From: Dechloromonas sp. HYN0024
Lineage (GTDB): Bacteria; Pseudomonadota; Gammaproteobacteria; Burkholderiales; Rhodocyclaceae
Direction: 5' to 3'
Length of the DNA stretch: 64,000 nucleotides
Assembly: GCF_003441615.1 (NCBI RefSeq)
Contig: NZ_CP031842.1
Span: 186,001 to 250,000, forward strand
Shown here: piece by piece, positions 1 to 8,446 of the stretch
How the letters are laid out: every line of letters begins with the position of its first letter
Position numbering within the stretch: the stretch's first letter is position 1
The notes under the pieces: generated by a model
Databases searched by the model: none
The model's input: only the letters and a program-made list of their open reading frames with translations
Told to the model about the DNA's origin: nothing
Program-made: the position numbers and the translations under genes

Positions 1-1
1 G

Positions 2-1051
2 CAGCGCATCGAGTCGGAATCCGAGCGCGAAATGTTGCGCGAAAAGATCACCCGCCTCGTGCCGGCCGACGAGCCGGGCGGTTTCATCGTCCGGACCATG
101 GCCGAAAACGCCAGTGAAACCGAGTTTGCGACGGACATCGCCTACCTGCGCAAGACCTGGGCCGATATCCGTGACAAGGCCCGCACCTCGGGGCCGCCCA
201 GTCTCCTTTATCAGGAGTTGTCGCTCGGCCAGCGCGTCCTGCGCGACTTCGTCAATCCGGAAACCACCCGCATGCTGGTCGACTCCCGGGAGAATTTTCA
301 GAAGCTGACGGTCTTTGCCGAGGAATACACGCCGGCCGTCATCCCGCTACTCGAACACTACACCGGTCAGCGTCCGCTGTTCGACCTGCACGGGGTCGAG
401 GACGAGATCCAGAAAGCCCTGGCCCGCCGCGTCGATCTTAAATCGGGTGGCTACCTGATCATGGATCAAACCGAGGCAATGACGACCATTGACGTCAATA
501 CCGGCGGTTTTGTTGGCGTGCGTAATTTTGACGACACCATTTTCAAGACCAACCTTGAGGCAGCAGTGACCATTGCCCGCCAGCTGCGCCTGCGCAACCT
601 GGGTGGGATCATCATCGTCGACTTTATCGACATGGAAAACGAGGAACACAAGAAGGCCGTCCTCGATGAATTTAACAAGGCGTTGGCCCGTGACCACACC
701 CGCCTGACGGTGAATGGCTTTACCGCTCTCGGTCTGGTCGAAATGACCCGTAAGCGGACGCGTGAGTCGCTCGCCCATGTGCTTTGCCAACCCTGCCCGA
801 CCTGTGGTGGGCGTGGTGAGGTCAAGACGGCGCGCACCGTGGCCTATGAAATCCTGCGTGAACTGCTGCGCGAAGCACGCCAGTTCAATGCCCGCGAATA
901 CCGCATCCTGGCCGGCCCGGCTGTTGTCAATCTGTTCCTCGATGAAGAGTCGCAGGCGCTGGCCATGCTTTCCGATTTCATCGGCAAGTCCGTTTCATTG
1001 CAATCCGAACCAAGTTATTCTCCCGAGCAGTACGACATCGTCCTGATGTGA
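2..1051 (+). CDS. rng: Ribonuclease G, 5'-truncated by the window edge
   Basis: This is the C-terminal part (349 codons visible) of an RNase E/G family endoribonuclease that processes rRNA precursors and decays mRNA. The open frame runs from base 2, so the start lies outside the window. Visible landmarks are the DNase I-like catalytic stretch (MTTIDVNTGGFVG, followed by GGIIIVDFIDM, which carries the catalytic aspartates of the family) and the zinc-link cysteine pair in CPTCGGRG. The protein ends soon after the small domain, without the long disordered tail of RNase E, so it is RNase G. A separate exported enzyme follows after 21 bases. The identification is firm; only the N-terminal S1 domain is out of view. 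Confidence 0.95.
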   Translation, partial: QRIESESEREMLREKITRLVPADEPGGFIVRTMAENASETEFATDIAYLRKTWADIRDKARTSGPPSLLYQELSLGQRVLRDFVNPETTRMLVDSRENFQKLTVFAEEYTPAVIPLLEHYTGQRPLFDLHGVEDEIQKALARRVDLKSGGYLIMDQTEAMTTIDVNTGGFVGVRNFDDTIFKTNLEAAVTIARQLRLRNLGGIIIVDFIDMENEEHKKAVLDEFNKALARDHTRLTVNGFTALGLVEMTRKRTRESLAHVLCQPCPTCGGRGEVKTARTVAYEILRELLREARQFNAREYRILAGPAVVNLFLDEESQALAMLSDFIGKSVSLQSEPSYSPEQYDIVLM

Positions 1052-1072
1052 TGCTCACCGAGGAGACAACCC

Positions 1073-1948
1073 ATGAAAAGCGAACCCGAGTTCGATAGCC
1101 TTTTGCCCGCCCAGTCCTTTAACCGGCGGAGTTTCATCGTCACCAGCCTGGGTGCCGGCTTTGCCCTGGCGACCCAGCCGATCATGGCGCAGACGGCGAT
1201 CAAGACCGACGATGCCGGCCTTCTCGCCGGCGAGATCAAGGTGCCGGTGAAGGATGGCGAGATGGTGGCCTACCGTGCGGTGCCGGCTGGTGCCGTCAAG
1301 CCGCCGGTGGTATTGGTGGTGTCGGAAATTTTCGGGGCCCATGAATACATCCGGGATACCTGTCGCCGCCTGGCCAAACAAGGTTATTGCGCCATTGGCC
1401 CCGATCTTTTCGCCCGGCAGGGTGATCCGCGCCAGATTGCCAGCGTGCCGGAAATCCTTGAGAAAATCACCGGCAAGACGCCCGATGCCGAGGTGATGGG
1501 CGATCTTGATGCCTGCGTCGCCTGGGCCGCCTCGAAAGGTGCCGATACAAGCCGTCTGGCAGTCACCGGTTTTTGCTGGGGCGGTCGAATTACCTGGCTG
1601 TATGCCGCCCACAATGCGGCCGTCAAGGCAGGTGTGGCGTGGTATGGCAAGCTGGTTGGCCCGAGTAATGCCATGACGCCCAGACACCCGACCGACTTGG
1701 TCGGGCAGATCAAGGGGCCGGTGCTCGGTCTCTACGGCGGACTGGATGCCGGTATCCCTCTGGAAACCGTCGAGGCGATGGAAAAAGCCTTGAAATCGGG
1801 AAGCGTCGCGGCCAGGGCATCGGAAATCCATGTTTACGATAATGCGCCACACGCCTTCCATGCCGATTATCGACCGAGTTATCGCAAGGAAGAAGCCGAG
1901 GATGGCTGGCAAAAAATGCTCGCCTGGTTCCGCAAAAACGGCGTCTGA
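1073..1948 (+). CDS. Tat-exported dienelactone hydrolase family protein
   Basis: This is an alpha/beta-hydrolase of the dienelactone hydrolase family, 291 aa. Residues 17-40 form a twin-arginine signal (NRRSFIV followed by a hydrophobic stretch and AQT), so the protein is probably folded in the cytoplasm and exported to the periplasm. The Cys-Asp-His triad is visible: Cys168 in GFCWGG, Asp225 in GGLDAG and His260 in NAPHAF. An AGGAGA ribosome site precedes the ATG. Members of the family hydrolyse dienelactone or other carboxyl esters and lactones, but the substrate cannot be read from sequence. Neighbouring genes (rng, proQ) give no pathway hint. Confidence 0.85.
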   Translation: MKSEPEFDSLLPAQSFNRRSFIVTSLGAGFALATQPIMAQTAIKTDDAGLLAGEIKVPVKDGEMVAYRAVPAGAVKPPVVLVVSEIFGAHEYIRDTCRRLAKQGYCAIGPDLFARQGDPRQIASVPEILEKITGKTPDAEVMGDLDACVAWAASKGADTSRLAVTGFCWGGRITWLYAAHNAAVKAGVAWYGKLVGPSNAMTPRHPTDLVGQIKGPVLGLYGGLDAGIPLETVEAMEKALKSGSVAARASEIHVYDNAPHAFHADYRPSYRKEEAEDGWQKMLAWFRKNGV

Positions 1949-2017
1949 TTGCCGATTCGAGGCTGCAAGGGGGCGCCTTCGTGCTACCCTTCGCGCCTCA
2001 CAAGACACAGTTCCATC

Positions 2018-2434
2018 ATGACGACTACCGAAGCCACCACCGACAAGCCGAACGATACCCGTGCCCTGCTCAAGGATTTGCAGACGCGATTCGATGTATT
2101 CCGTAATTTCAGTCCTCTGGCCATCGGCATCGACAAGCAGGTGTTTGCCGTGTTCCCTGAACTGAGCAAGAAATCCCTGCGGCTGGCCATGCGCAGCCAC
2201 ACCATTTCGACGCGTTATCTCAAGGAAATGGAAAAGGGAACGGTACGGTTGAATCTTGACGGTACGCCGGCCGACGAAGTGACCGACGAAAATCGTCAGC
2301 ACGCCGCTGAACAGTTGCGCGAGCGTTTCAAGAAACAGGCCGAAGTGCGCAAGGCCGCTGAGGCAGAAGCCAAGGCTGAGGCGCGGCGAGCCGAAAAACT
2401 GAGCCAGTTGGCCGAAAAATTTGGTCGCAAGTAG
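2018..2434 (+). CDS. ProQ/FinO family RNA chaperone
   Basis: This is a small basic protein of 138 aa. Residues 15-95 have the ProQ/FinO fold signature (LQTRFDVFRNFSPLAIGI, then ALRLAMRSHT-type helices with TRYLKEM), and a Lys/Glu/Ala-rich helical tail follows. Family members bind structured sRNAs and mRNA 3' ends. The open frame extends upstream to base 1949, but that extension reads as leader (CKGAPSCYPSR) and the ATG at 2018 puts the start at the usual place before the domain. The gene ends seven bases before a perfect 25-bp terminator stem shared with the convergent tRNA. It could be called proQ, but several FinO-domain paralogues exist in betaproteobacteria. Confidence 0.85.
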   Translation: MTTTEATTDKPNDTRALLKDLQTRFDVFRNFSPLAIGIDKQVFAVFPELSKKSLRLAMRSHTISTRYLKEMEKGTVRLNLDGTPADEVTDENRQHAAEQLRERFKKQAEVRKAAEAEAKAEARRAEKLSQLAEKFGRK

Positions 2435-2440
2435 CCGGCG

Positions 2441-2494
2441 CCAAAGACAAAGAAAAAGGCCAGTCGTTTGACTGGCCTTTTTCTTTGTCTTTGG
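2441..2494. terminator. Bidirectional terminator between the ProQ gene and tRNA-fMet
   Basis: A perfect inverted repeat has 25-bp arms (2441-2465 and 2470-2494) and a 4-base loop. Each arm carries a GGCCAGTC core and A/T-rich flanks that supply U-tracts in both directions. The right arm includes the encoded CCA end of the minus-strand tRNA-fMet. It can stop both convergent transcripts. Confidence 0.9.
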
Positions 2495-2567
2495 TTGCGG
2501 GAGCAGGACTTGAACCTGCGACCTTCGGGTTATGAGCCCGACGAGCTGCCAACTGCTCCATCCCGCG
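2492..2567 (-). tRNA. tRNA-fMet (CAT), initiator
   Basis: Read on the minus strand, this folds as a 76-nt cloverleaf with an encoded CCA. The anticodon is CAT. The three consecutive G:C pairs in the anticodon stem (GGGCTCATAACCC) and the C1/A72 mismatch at the top of the acceptor stem are marks of the initiator rather than the elongator tRNA. Confidence 0.95.
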
Positions 2568-2630
2568 TCCGTGATGCACACTCCGGTCAGGAGGTTTCCT
2601 GATGCAGTGCCTTTTAAACCTGCATGAAGC

Positions 2631-2657
2631 AAAAAGCCCCGGCAAATAACCGAGGCT
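2631..2657 (-). terminator. Terminator after tRNA-Lys(CTT)
   Basis: On the minus strand an 8-bp stem (AGCCTCGG with CCGGGGCT, one G-U pair) is followed by five U residues. It lies between tRNA-Lys(CTT) and tRNA-fMet. I see no convincing separate promoter for tRNA-fMet, so termination may be partial. Confidence 0.7.
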
Positions 2658-2673
2658 AGGTGCTTGATAATTC

Positions 2674-2749
2674 TGGTGGGGCGCGACAGATTCGAACTGT
2701 CGACCTACGGATTAAGAGTCCGCTGCTCTACCAACTGAGCTAGCGCCCC
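2674..2749 (-). tRNA. tRNA-Lys (CTT)
   Basis: Minus-strand 76-nt cloverleaf with acceptor GGGGCGC/GCGCCCC, anticodon loop CTCTTAA (anticodon CTT), TTCGAATC in the T loop and an encoded CCA. Confidence 0.95.
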
Positions 2750-2767
2750 AGATTTCCCTTGTGCTAC

Positions 2768-2843
2768 TGGTGGGTCGGCCGAGATTCGAACTCGGGACCA
2801 ACGGATTAAAAGTCCGCTGCTCTACCGACTGAGCTACCGACCC
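2768..2843 (-). tRNA. tRNA-Lys (TTT)
   Basis: Minus-strand 76-nt cloverleaf with acceptor GGGTCGG/CCGACCC, anticodon loop CTTTTAA (anticodon TTT), TTCGAATC T loop and encoded CCA. It is the first gene of the tRNA cluster, 18 bases from the -10 element. Confidence 0.95.
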
Positions 2844-2861
2844 GACCTACAGGGAGCGCGC

Positions 2862-2890
2862 ATTATATAGACGGCGACTGTGACCGTCAA
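2862..2890 (-). promoter_or_regulatory. Sigma-70 promoter of the tRNA cluster
   Basis: Reading the minus strand: -35 TTGACG (2885-2890), a 17-base spacer, and a perfect -10 TATAAT (2862-2867). A GC-rich discriminator (GCGCGCTCCC) follows, as is usual for stable-RNA promoters under stringent control. Confidence 0.9.
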
Positions 2891-3024
2891 CGAAAACCGG
2901 CTCTGTGAAGAATTGTGAGGATCGGGTCGATCTGGATGCCAGGTGAACTTGATCTACTTACAATCGATCGTTATGCGTGGCCTGGGATGGCCGGGCCCCG
3001 GAAGAGACTTTTTAGGAGAAGAGG

Positions 3025-3849
3025 ATGACGGAACAGGATATTTCACGCTATCAGGATATTTTGATCACGACAGCGACAGACGTCGGCTTGAAACTGCTGG
3101 CAGCCATTGCCTTCTGGATGATCGGCCGTTGGCTGATCGGTATGGCGCTACGCATGTTGCGCTCGACGCTGGAACAGCAAAAGGTCGATCCGACCCTGCT
3201 GCGCTACATCGGATCTATCGTCACAGTGACGTTGAACGTGCTGTTGGTGATCGGCATACTGGGTTACTTCGGGATTCAGACCACCACCTTTGCGGCGCTC
3301 ATCGCGGCTGGCGGCGTGGCTATCGGTATGGCCTGGTCGGGGCTGCTGGCGCATTTTGCGGCGGGTGCCTTCATGGTTGTGCTGCGTCCGATGAAGGTCG
3401 GCGACTTCGTCTCGGTGGCCGGGGTGACCGGGACGGTGGTTGAGCTGGGGTTGTTTACGACGACGATCAATACGCCGGACAACGTCCAGACCATTCTGGG
3501 CAACAACAAGGTGTTCAGCGAAACGATCCAGAACTTCACGGTCAATCCGTTCCGCCGGGTTGATCTGAAGTGCCAGTTGTCGGGAGCGGCCGATCATAAA
3601 GCGGCGATGGCCCTGCTGCGCGAGAAGATCGCGGCGATTCCGAATGTCGTGGCCGAGCCCAAGGTCGATGTCGAAATTCTCTACTTCACGCTGGTCGGCC
3701 CAGTATTGGCCGTGCGCCCTTACTGCAACAACGATCACTATTGGCAGGTCTATTTCGACACCAACAAGGTCCTGCGCGAGGCGCTGGCCGAAGCGGGTTT
3801 CCCGGCGCCGATGCCGGCGCAGAGCGTGATCGTGACGCAAGCCGCCTGA
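3025..3849 (+). CDS. mscS: Small-conductance mechanosensitive channel (MscS family)
   Basis: This 274-aa inner-membrane channel opens under membrane tension to release solutes during osmotic downshock. It has three predicted membrane segments, then the Gly/Ala-rich pore helix (VAIGMAWSGLLAHFAAGAFM, near residues 99-118) and the soluble beta domain with MKVGDFV. Its length is close to that of E. coli MscS (286 aa). An AGGAGAAGAGG ribosome site precedes the ATG. It is a single-gene unit, separated from the convergent metF by a terminator hairpin. Confidence 0.92.
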   Translation: MTEQDISRYQDILITTATDVGLKLLAAIAFWMIGRWLIGMALRMLRSTLEQQKVDPTLLRYIGSIVTVTLNVLLVIGILGYFGIQTTTFAALIAAGGVAIGMAWSGLLAHFAAGAFMVVLRPMKVGDFVSVAGVTGTVVELGLFTTTINTPDNVQTILGNNKVFSETIQNFTVNPFRRVDLKCQLSGAADHKAAMALLREKIAAIPNVVAEPKVDVEILYFTLVGPVLAVRPYCNNDHYWQVYFDTNKVLREALAEAGFPAPMPAQSVIVTQAA

Positions 3850-3859
3850 TCTACCCGGT

Positions 3860-3900
3860 AAGCGGCAAAAAACCGCGAATTTCGCGGTTTTTTGCCGTTT
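3860..3900. terminator. Bidirectional terminator between mscS and metF
   Basis: A near-perfect inverted repeat is centred at 3880 (arms from 3863 and to 3897). It contains CCGCGAA/TTCGCGG flanked by A6 and T6 runs, giving U-tracts on both strands. Confidence 0.9.
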
Positions 3901-3913
3901 AGGATGGGCGCTT

Positions 3914-4738
3914 TTACCCGAGTCGGCGGCAGATTTCCGTGGTCAGCGTGGCCTGATTCATTGAATAAAAATGCAGCCCCGGTGCGCCGCCCTGGAGCAG
4001 ACGTTCGCACAGTTCGGTGACGATATCGAGGCCGAAGGCTCGGATCGAGTCACTGTCGTCGCCAAAGCTTTCGAATTTCTTGCGCATCCAGCGCGGCAAT
4101 TCGGCACCGCAGGCATCCGAGAAGCGGGCCAGTTTGGTGAAGCCGACGATGGGCATGATGCCGGGCACGATGGGGACATCGACACCCCGGGCCTGGGCTT
4201 CGTCGACAAAGCTGAAGTAGGCGTCGGCATTGTAGAAGTACTGGGTGATGGCTGAGTTGGCGCCAGCCTTGACCTTGCGCACAAAGGCATCCATGTCGTC
4301 TTTCGGACTGCGCGCCTGGGGGTGCCATTCCGGGTAGGCGGCGACTTCAATGCTGAACCAGTCGCCGGTTTCGGCCCGGATGAATTCGACCAGTTCGTTG
4401 GCGTAACGGAATTCGCCGGTTTCTGCCATGCCCGAGGGCAGGTCGCCACGCAGCGCGACGGTGCGCTTGATGCCGGCGGCCTTGTATTCATTGAGTATTT
4501 CGCGGATGTTGTCGCGCGTCGAACCGATGCAGGAAAGGTGCGGTGCGGCATCGTGGCCTTCGGCAGCAATTTCCTTGACCACGGCGAAGGTGCGTTCGCG
4601 CGTCGAGCCGCCAGCACCGAAGGTTACCGAAAAGAAACTCGGCTTCAGTTCGGCCAGCTTGGCGCGGACGGTGCGCAACTTGTCGACGCCTTCTGGCGTT
4701 TGCGGCGGGAAGAATTCGATGGAGATGTCTGTTGTCAT
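3914..4738 (-). CDS. metF: 5,10-methylenetetrahydrofolate reductase
   Basis: This 274-aa FAD enzyme reduces 5,10-methylene-THF to 5-methyl-THF, the methyl donor for methionine synthesis. It starts with the family signature ISIEFFPP and carries FSVTFGAGGSTRERT and the HLSCIGSTRDNI stretch. The C-terminal GLHFYSMN motif is present. The ATG overlaps the tlyA stop (ATGA), so the two are translationally coupled. It is the last gene of the ahcY-tlyA-metF operon and is therefore probably under the SAH riboswitch. Length and motifs match the family. Confidence 0.96.
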   Translation of the reverse strand: MTTDISIEFFPPQTPEGVDKLRTVRAKLAELKPSFFSVTFGAGGSTRERTFAVVKEIAAEGHDAAPHLSCIGSTRDNIREILNEYKAAGIKRTVALRGDLPSGMAETGEFRYANELVEFIRAETGDWFSIEVAAYPEWHPQARSPKDDMDAFVRKVKAGANSAITQYFYNADAYFSFVDEAQARGVDVPIVPGIMPIVGFTKLARFSDACGAELPRWMRKKFESFGDDSDSIRAFGLDIVTELCERLLQGGAPGLHFYSMNQATLTTEICRRLG

Positions 4739-5556
4739 TTTTTCAACCAGATGAAGAATTCGCGGTTGCCATCACCGCCGGTAATCGGGCTGTTGAGCCA
4801 GCCATGGCATTTGAGTTTGAGACCGGTTGCACAGTCGCGCAGCTTGCGTTCGACGTCGGCGTAAAGCGCCGGGTCGCGGACGATGCCGCCCCTGCCGATG
4901 TTGGCCGGGCCGACTTCGAATTGCGGCTTGATCAGCAACAGCAGGTCGCCATCGGAGGCCAGCAGAGCGAGCAGTTGCGGCAAAATCAGGGTCATCGAGA
5001 TAAAGGAAACGTCGCCGACAATCAACGCGAAACCGTTGGCAGGCCGGGCGCTGCCTAGGTCGGCCGGGTCAAGTGCGCGGCAGTTGACGCCTTCAAGCGC
5101 AGTCACGCGCGAGTCGTTGGCCAGTTTTGCATGCAACTGGCCATGTCCGACATCGACGCCGACAACGCGTTCGGCTCCCGCTTGCAGCAGGCAGTCGGTG
5201 AAGCCACCGGTTGATTGCCCGACATCGAGACAGGTTTTGTCGCGCACCGGGATGCCGCAGTCGGCCAAGGCACCCGCCAGTTTCAGGCCGCCGCGCGATA
5301 CGTAAGGCATTTCAGCATCGGCGCTGACGCTGAGGGGGGTTGCTTCAGGCAGTTCCATGGCCGGCTTGTTGATTGCGCCGCCGGCCCAGCTGACGCTTCC
5401 CGCCTTGATCATCGCCTGTGCAGCCGTACGCGAGGGGGCGAGCCCCTGTGCGACGAGCAAGGCATCCGCGCGTGACATCCCGGCCGGCCGCTCATGGGAG
5501 GGCTGGCGGGGTGCCGGCGGCTTCTTCTGACGCGCGTGGAAGGAGTTCATGCTCAT
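4735..5556 (-). CDS. tlyA: TlyA family rRNA 2'-O-methyltransferase / hemolysin-like protein
   Basis: An S4 RNA-binding domain (SRADALLVAQGLAPSR) is followed by an FtsJ-type SAM methyltransferase domain with VSRGGLKL and DVGQSTGGFTDCLLQ, then GDVSFIS and KPQFEVG. TlyA proteins 2'-O-methylate cytidines in rRNA. A basic Pro/Gln-rich extension of about 25 residues precedes the S4 domain. The start is uncertain: ATG codons at 5556, 5550 and 5478 are all in frame and none has a strong ribosome site. It sits between ahcY and metF, overlapping metF by four bases, so a SAM-using enzyme is co-transcribed with the enzyme that removes its by-product SAH. Confidence 0.85.
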   Translation of the reverse strand: MSMNSFHARQKKPPAPRQPSHERPAGMSRADALLVAQGLAPSRTAAQAMIKAGSVSWAGGAINKPAMELPEATPLSVSADAEMPYVSRGGLKLAGALADCGIPVRDKTCLDVGQSTGGFTDCLLQAGAERVVGVDVGHGQLHAKLANDSRVTALEGVNCRALDPADLGSARPANGFALIVGDVSFISMTLILPQLLALLASDGDLLLLIKPQFEVGPANIGRGGIVRDPALYADVERKLRDCATGLKLKCHGWLNSPITGGDGNREFFIWLKK

Positions 5557-5579
5557 GACGTAAGTGTTTGCTAGTAGAA

Positions 5580-5601
5580 GCCGGGGAGTCAGCTCCCCGG
5601 C
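5580..5601 (-). other. Hairpin between ahcY and tlyA
   Basis: A perfect 9-bp stem (5580-5588 with 5593-5601, GCCGGGGAG/CTCCCCGGC) has a 4-base loop and lies just after the ahcY stop. There is no U-tract on the minus strand, so it is more likely an RNA-stability or attenuation element than a full terminator. Confidence 0.6.
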
Positions 5602-5619
5602 CATAACTAACACATGCCT

Positions 5620-7032
5620 TTAGTAGCGGTAGTGGTCGGCCTTGTACGGGCCGTCCTTGGGCACGCTAATGTAGGCAGCCTGCTCGTCGGTCAGTTCGGA
5701 CAACTGGGCGTTGAGCGTCTTGAGCTGGAGGCGGGCGACCTTTTCGTCGAGGTGCTTGGGCAGGGTGTAGACGCCGACCGGGTACTTGTTGGAACCCTTG
5801 ACGGCCTCGGTCCACAGTTCGATCTGGGCGATGGTCTGGTTCGCGAAGCTGGAACTCATGACGTAGGACGGATGGCCCGTGCCGCAACCGAGGTTCACCA
5901 GACGGCCCTTGGCGAGCAGGATGATGCGCTTGCCATCGGGGAAGATGACGTGATCGACCTGGGGCTTGATTTCTTCCCACTGGTACTTTTCGATCGAGGC
6001 GACATCGATTTCGTTGTCGAAGTGGCCGATGTTGCAGACGATGGCGTTGTTCTTCATGGCCGCCATGTGGTCATGCGTGATGACGTGGAAGTTGCCCGTG
6101 GTGGTGACGAAAATGTCGGCCTTGTCGGCGGCGTATTCCATGGTGACGACGCGATAGCCTTCCATCGCCGCCTGCAGGGCGCAGATGGGATCGATTTCGG
6201 TGACCCAGACTTGTGCCGAGAGGGCGCGCATGGCCTGGGCCGATCCCTTGCCGACGTCGCCGTAGCCGGCGATGACGGCAATCTTGCCGGCGATCATGAC
6301 GTCGGTGGCGCGCTTGATGCCATCGACCAGCGATTCGCGGCAGCCGTAGAGGTTGTCGAACTTCGATTTGGTCACCGAGTCATTGACGTTGATGCCCGGG
6401 AACTTGAGTTCGCCGCGCTGGTGCATCTGGTAGAGGCGATGGACGCCGGTCGTCGTTTCCTCGGTAACGCCCTTGATGGCGGCGAGGCGCACCGAGTACC
6501 AGGTCGGATCGATAGCGATCTTGGCCTTGATGGCGGCGAAGAGGATGGTTTCTTCTTCCGAACCCGGCTTTGCGAGCAGGGAGATGTCCTGCTCGGCACG
6601 GGCGCCGAGGTGGAGGAGCAGGGTGGCATCGCCGCCGTCGTCGAGGATCATGTTCGAGTAGCCACCGTCGGCCCACTCGAAGATGCGGTGGGTGTAATCC
6701 CAGTAATCGACCAGGGTTTCGCCCTTGACCGCAAAGACCGGGATGTTCTGCGCGGCGATGGCGGCGGCCGCGTGGTCCTGGGTCGAGAATATGTTGCAGG
6801 AGGCCCAGCGGACTTCGGCGCCGAGCGCGGTCAGCGTCTCGATGAGGACGGCGGTCTGGATCGTCATGTGCAGCGAGCCGGTAATGCGGGCGCCCTTGAG
6901 CGGCTGGGTCTTGGCGAATTCTTCGCGAATCGCCATGAGGCCGGGCATTTCGGTTTCGGCAATATTGATTTCCTTGCGGCCCCAGGCGGCAAGGTTGATG
7001 TCGGCAATAACAAAATCTTTGAAGTCAGCCAC
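5620..7032 (-). CDS. ahcY: S-adenosylhomocysteine hydrolase
   Basis: This 470-aa NAD-dependent enzyme splits SAH into adenosine and homocysteine, relieving product inhibition of methyltransferases. Seen: [14 protein letters not shown] near the N-terminus, the [17 protein letters not shown] substrate and cofactor region, the NAD-binding glycine motif GYGDVGKG, and the C-terminal KADHYRY. I place the start at GTG 7032: an AGGAG ribosome site lies six bases upstream and translation begins (M)[11 protein letters not shown], as in the family. The open frame continues upstream, but that part is riboswitch leader. It is the first gene of the ahcY-tlyA-metF operon. Confidence 0.97.
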   Translation of the reverse strand: MADFKDFVIADINLAAWGRKEINIAETEMPGLMAIREEFAKTQPLKGARITGSLHMTIQTAVLIETLTALGAEVRWASCNIFSTQDHAAAAIAAQNIPVFAVKGETLVDYWDYTHRIFEWADGGYSNMILDDGGDATLLLHLGARAEQDISLLAKPGSEEETILFAAIKAKIAIDPTWYSVRLAAIKGVTEETTTGVHRLYQMHQRGELKFPGINVNDSVTKSKFDNLYGCRESLVDGIKRATDVMIAGKIAVIAGYGDVGKGSAQAMRALSAQVWVTEIDPICALQAAMEGYRVVTMEYAADKADIFVTTTGNFHVITHDHMAAMKNNAIVCNIGHFDNEIDVASIEKYQWEEIKPQVDHVIFPDGKRIILLAKGRLVNLGCGTGHPSYVMSSSFANQTIAQIELWTEAVKGSNKYPVGVYTLPKHLDEKVARLQLKTLNAQLSELTDEQAAYISVPKDGPYKADHYRY

Positions 7033-7103
7033 AGTAAGCTCCTGATGAACTGTGGCCGGGAGGGGATGCTCACCCGGCATCCCGTGCCCGGCACGGATTA
7101 AAT

Positions 7104-7176
7104 GGGTGAGCGCAGTTTCAAACCGAGCCTGAGAGAGTGGTTTTTGACGACCAAGCCCCTGCAGCGCCCCTCGGTA
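7104..7176 (-). ncRNA. SAH riboswitch in the ahcY leader
   Basis: On the minus strand the leader contains CCGAGGGGCGCTGCA, then CAGGCTCGG closing the first stem, then GCGCTCA pairing back to the GGGCGC segment as a pseudoknot. This is the consensus layout of the S-adenosylhomocysteine riboswitch (an H-type pseudoknot). The family activates ahcY when SAH accumulates. It starts about nine bases after the -10 element. Between it and the ribosome site is a GC-rich hairpin segment (7082-7096, CCGTGC/GCACGG) that could be the expression platform. Confidence 0.92.
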
Positions 7177-7184
7177 GGTCGAGG

Positions 7185-7190
7185 ATTATA
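7185..7190 (-). promoter_or_regulatory. -10 element of the ahcY promoter
   Basis: A perfect TATAAT on the minus strand places the transcript start near 7177, exactly where the riboswitch begins. The -35 region would lie at the 3' end of the upstream HD-GYP gene and is poor, so an activator may help. Confidence 0.65.
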
Positions 7191-7198
7191 AACCGATT

Positions 7199-8398
7199 TC
7201 AGATTTTTTCGCCGGCCCAGTAGCGATCGATATCCTTGATGCCCCATTTGCTGGCCTCCTCGCGGCCGGCAATTTTTTCGGCACTGCGGGCTATGTCGAT
7301 CAGTTCGGGGTTGATGTAGGCCTGTGAGCGGGTCGAGAAGAAGACCTTGACCTTGGGTTTGAGCAGTGACTGCTCACCCTGTTCGACCACGACGCCCAGT
7401 TTGCCGGATTCGAGCCGGACCAGCGAGCCAACCGGGTAGATGCCGAGACTCTTGACGAAAGCCTGAAAGACCACCGGGTCGAAATGCCCCGTCCATTCGG
7501 CCATTCGCTTGATCGACTCGGCTGGGTCCCAGCCAGCCTTGTAGGGACGGTTCGAGGTAATCGCGTCATAGACGTCGCAAACGGCGCCCATCTTGGCAAA
7601 CAGGCTCATGGTTTCACCATTGAGTCGCTTGGGGTAACCGCTGCCGTCGACTTTCTCGTGGTGGTGCAGACAGATATCCTTGACGATGTCGCTAATCCCT
7701 TTGCCTGCCAGCAACAGATTGTGCCCTTCTGCCGGATGGGTTTTGACCACCGCGAACTCGGCGTCGGTCAGCTTGCCCGGCTTGTTCAGGATGTCGGCGG
7801 GAATCATCGCCTTGCCCAGGTCGTGCAGCAGGCCGCCCATGCCGACTTCGCGGGTGGTTGGCTCGTCAAGCCCGAGTTTCCGGGAGAGTGCGATCATCAG
7901 TGCGCAGACGGCGACCGAATGCATGTAGGTGTAATCGTCGGCGGTTTTCAGCCGGGCCAGACTGATCAAGGCACCGGGGTTGCGCAGCACGGAATTTGAG
8001 ATTTCCTCAACCAGCGGCGCTGCCGCATCGGCTTCGATGGCCTTGCCCATACGGGCTTCCTGGAACATCGAAACGACAGCTTCCTTGCCTCTGGCGCAAA
8101 TTTTAGCGGCGCGTTTCAACTCGTTGTTGAAAGAGGCGCTTTCCTGAGCAACGGTGGGCTGTGGTTCGGGAATTTGCTCGGCGACCTCGATCTCCTGGGT
8201 GCAGGAGGCGGCAATGTCGAGACCTTTCGAGACATCAATCCACACCTCGGTGATTGGGCTTTGCCGGATCAATACGAGGTCATTCGGGTCGCTCAGGACG
8301 AATTTCGTCCGCCAGAACGGATGATCCAGCCATGCGCCGCAGAATGCCTGAAGGTGCATACCCAGGCCGAGTTGGTCCACCGGGATTCGTTTGAGCAT
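7199..8398 (-). CDS. HD-GYP domain c-di-GMP phosphodiesterase with N-terminal DUF3391
   Basis: This 399-aa protein has a DUF3391-type N-terminal domain (about residues 1-130) and an HD-GYP domain (about 150-330). The HD-GYP family hydrolyses cyclic di-GMP using an iron or manganese centre. Visible metal-site residues are His160, His192-Asp193 in LLHDLGK, His221, the HHH at 245-247 and the GYP triplet at 254-256 (DGSGYP), followed by CDVYDAITSNRPYK. All catalytic marks are intact, so it is probably active and would favour motility over biofilm. It has no membrane segment. It follows the metK terminator, and its own promoter was not identified. Confidence 0.92.
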   Translation of the reverse strand: MLKRIPVDQLGLGMHLQAFCGAWLDHPFWRTKFVLSDPNDLVLIRQSPITEVWIDVSKGLDIAASCTQEIEVAEQIPEPQPTVAQESASFNNELKRAAKICARGKEAVVSMFQEARMGKAIEADAAAPLVEEISNSVLRNPGALISLARLKTADDYTYMHSVAVCALMIALSRKLGLDEPTTREVGMGGLLHDLGKAMIPADILNKPGKLTDAEFAVVKTHPAEGHNLLLAGKGISDIVKDICLHHHEKVDGSGYPKRLNGETMSLFAKMGAVCDVYDAITSNRPYKAGWDPAESIKRMAEWTGHFDPVVFQAFVKSLGIYPVGSLVRLESGKLGVVVEQGEQSLLKPKVKVFFSTRSQAYINPELIDIARSAEKIAGREEASKWGIKDIDRYWAGEKI

Positions 8399-8414
8399 AT
8401 TTGCTAATTTTAGC

Positions 8415-8446
8415 GAAAAAAAGGGAAGCCGTGTGGCTTCCCTTTT
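8415..8446 (-). terminator. Terminator after metK
   Basis: On the minus strand a 12-bp stem (AAAAGGGAAGCC/GGCTTCCCTTTT, arms 8419-8430 and 8435-8446) with a 4-base loop is followed by a run of U. It separates metK from the HD-GYP gene. Confidence 0.9.

Noticed and set aside
1055..2632. 525-codon minus-strand frame spanning the hydrolase, the ProQ gene and tRNA-fMet
   Set aside because: It runs through a tRNA and a perfect terminator and opposes two genes with clear domains and ribosome sites.
2943..3443. 166-codon plus-strand frame overlapping the start of mscS
   Set aside because: It is in another frame of a well-supported channel gene and has no ribosome site or domain.
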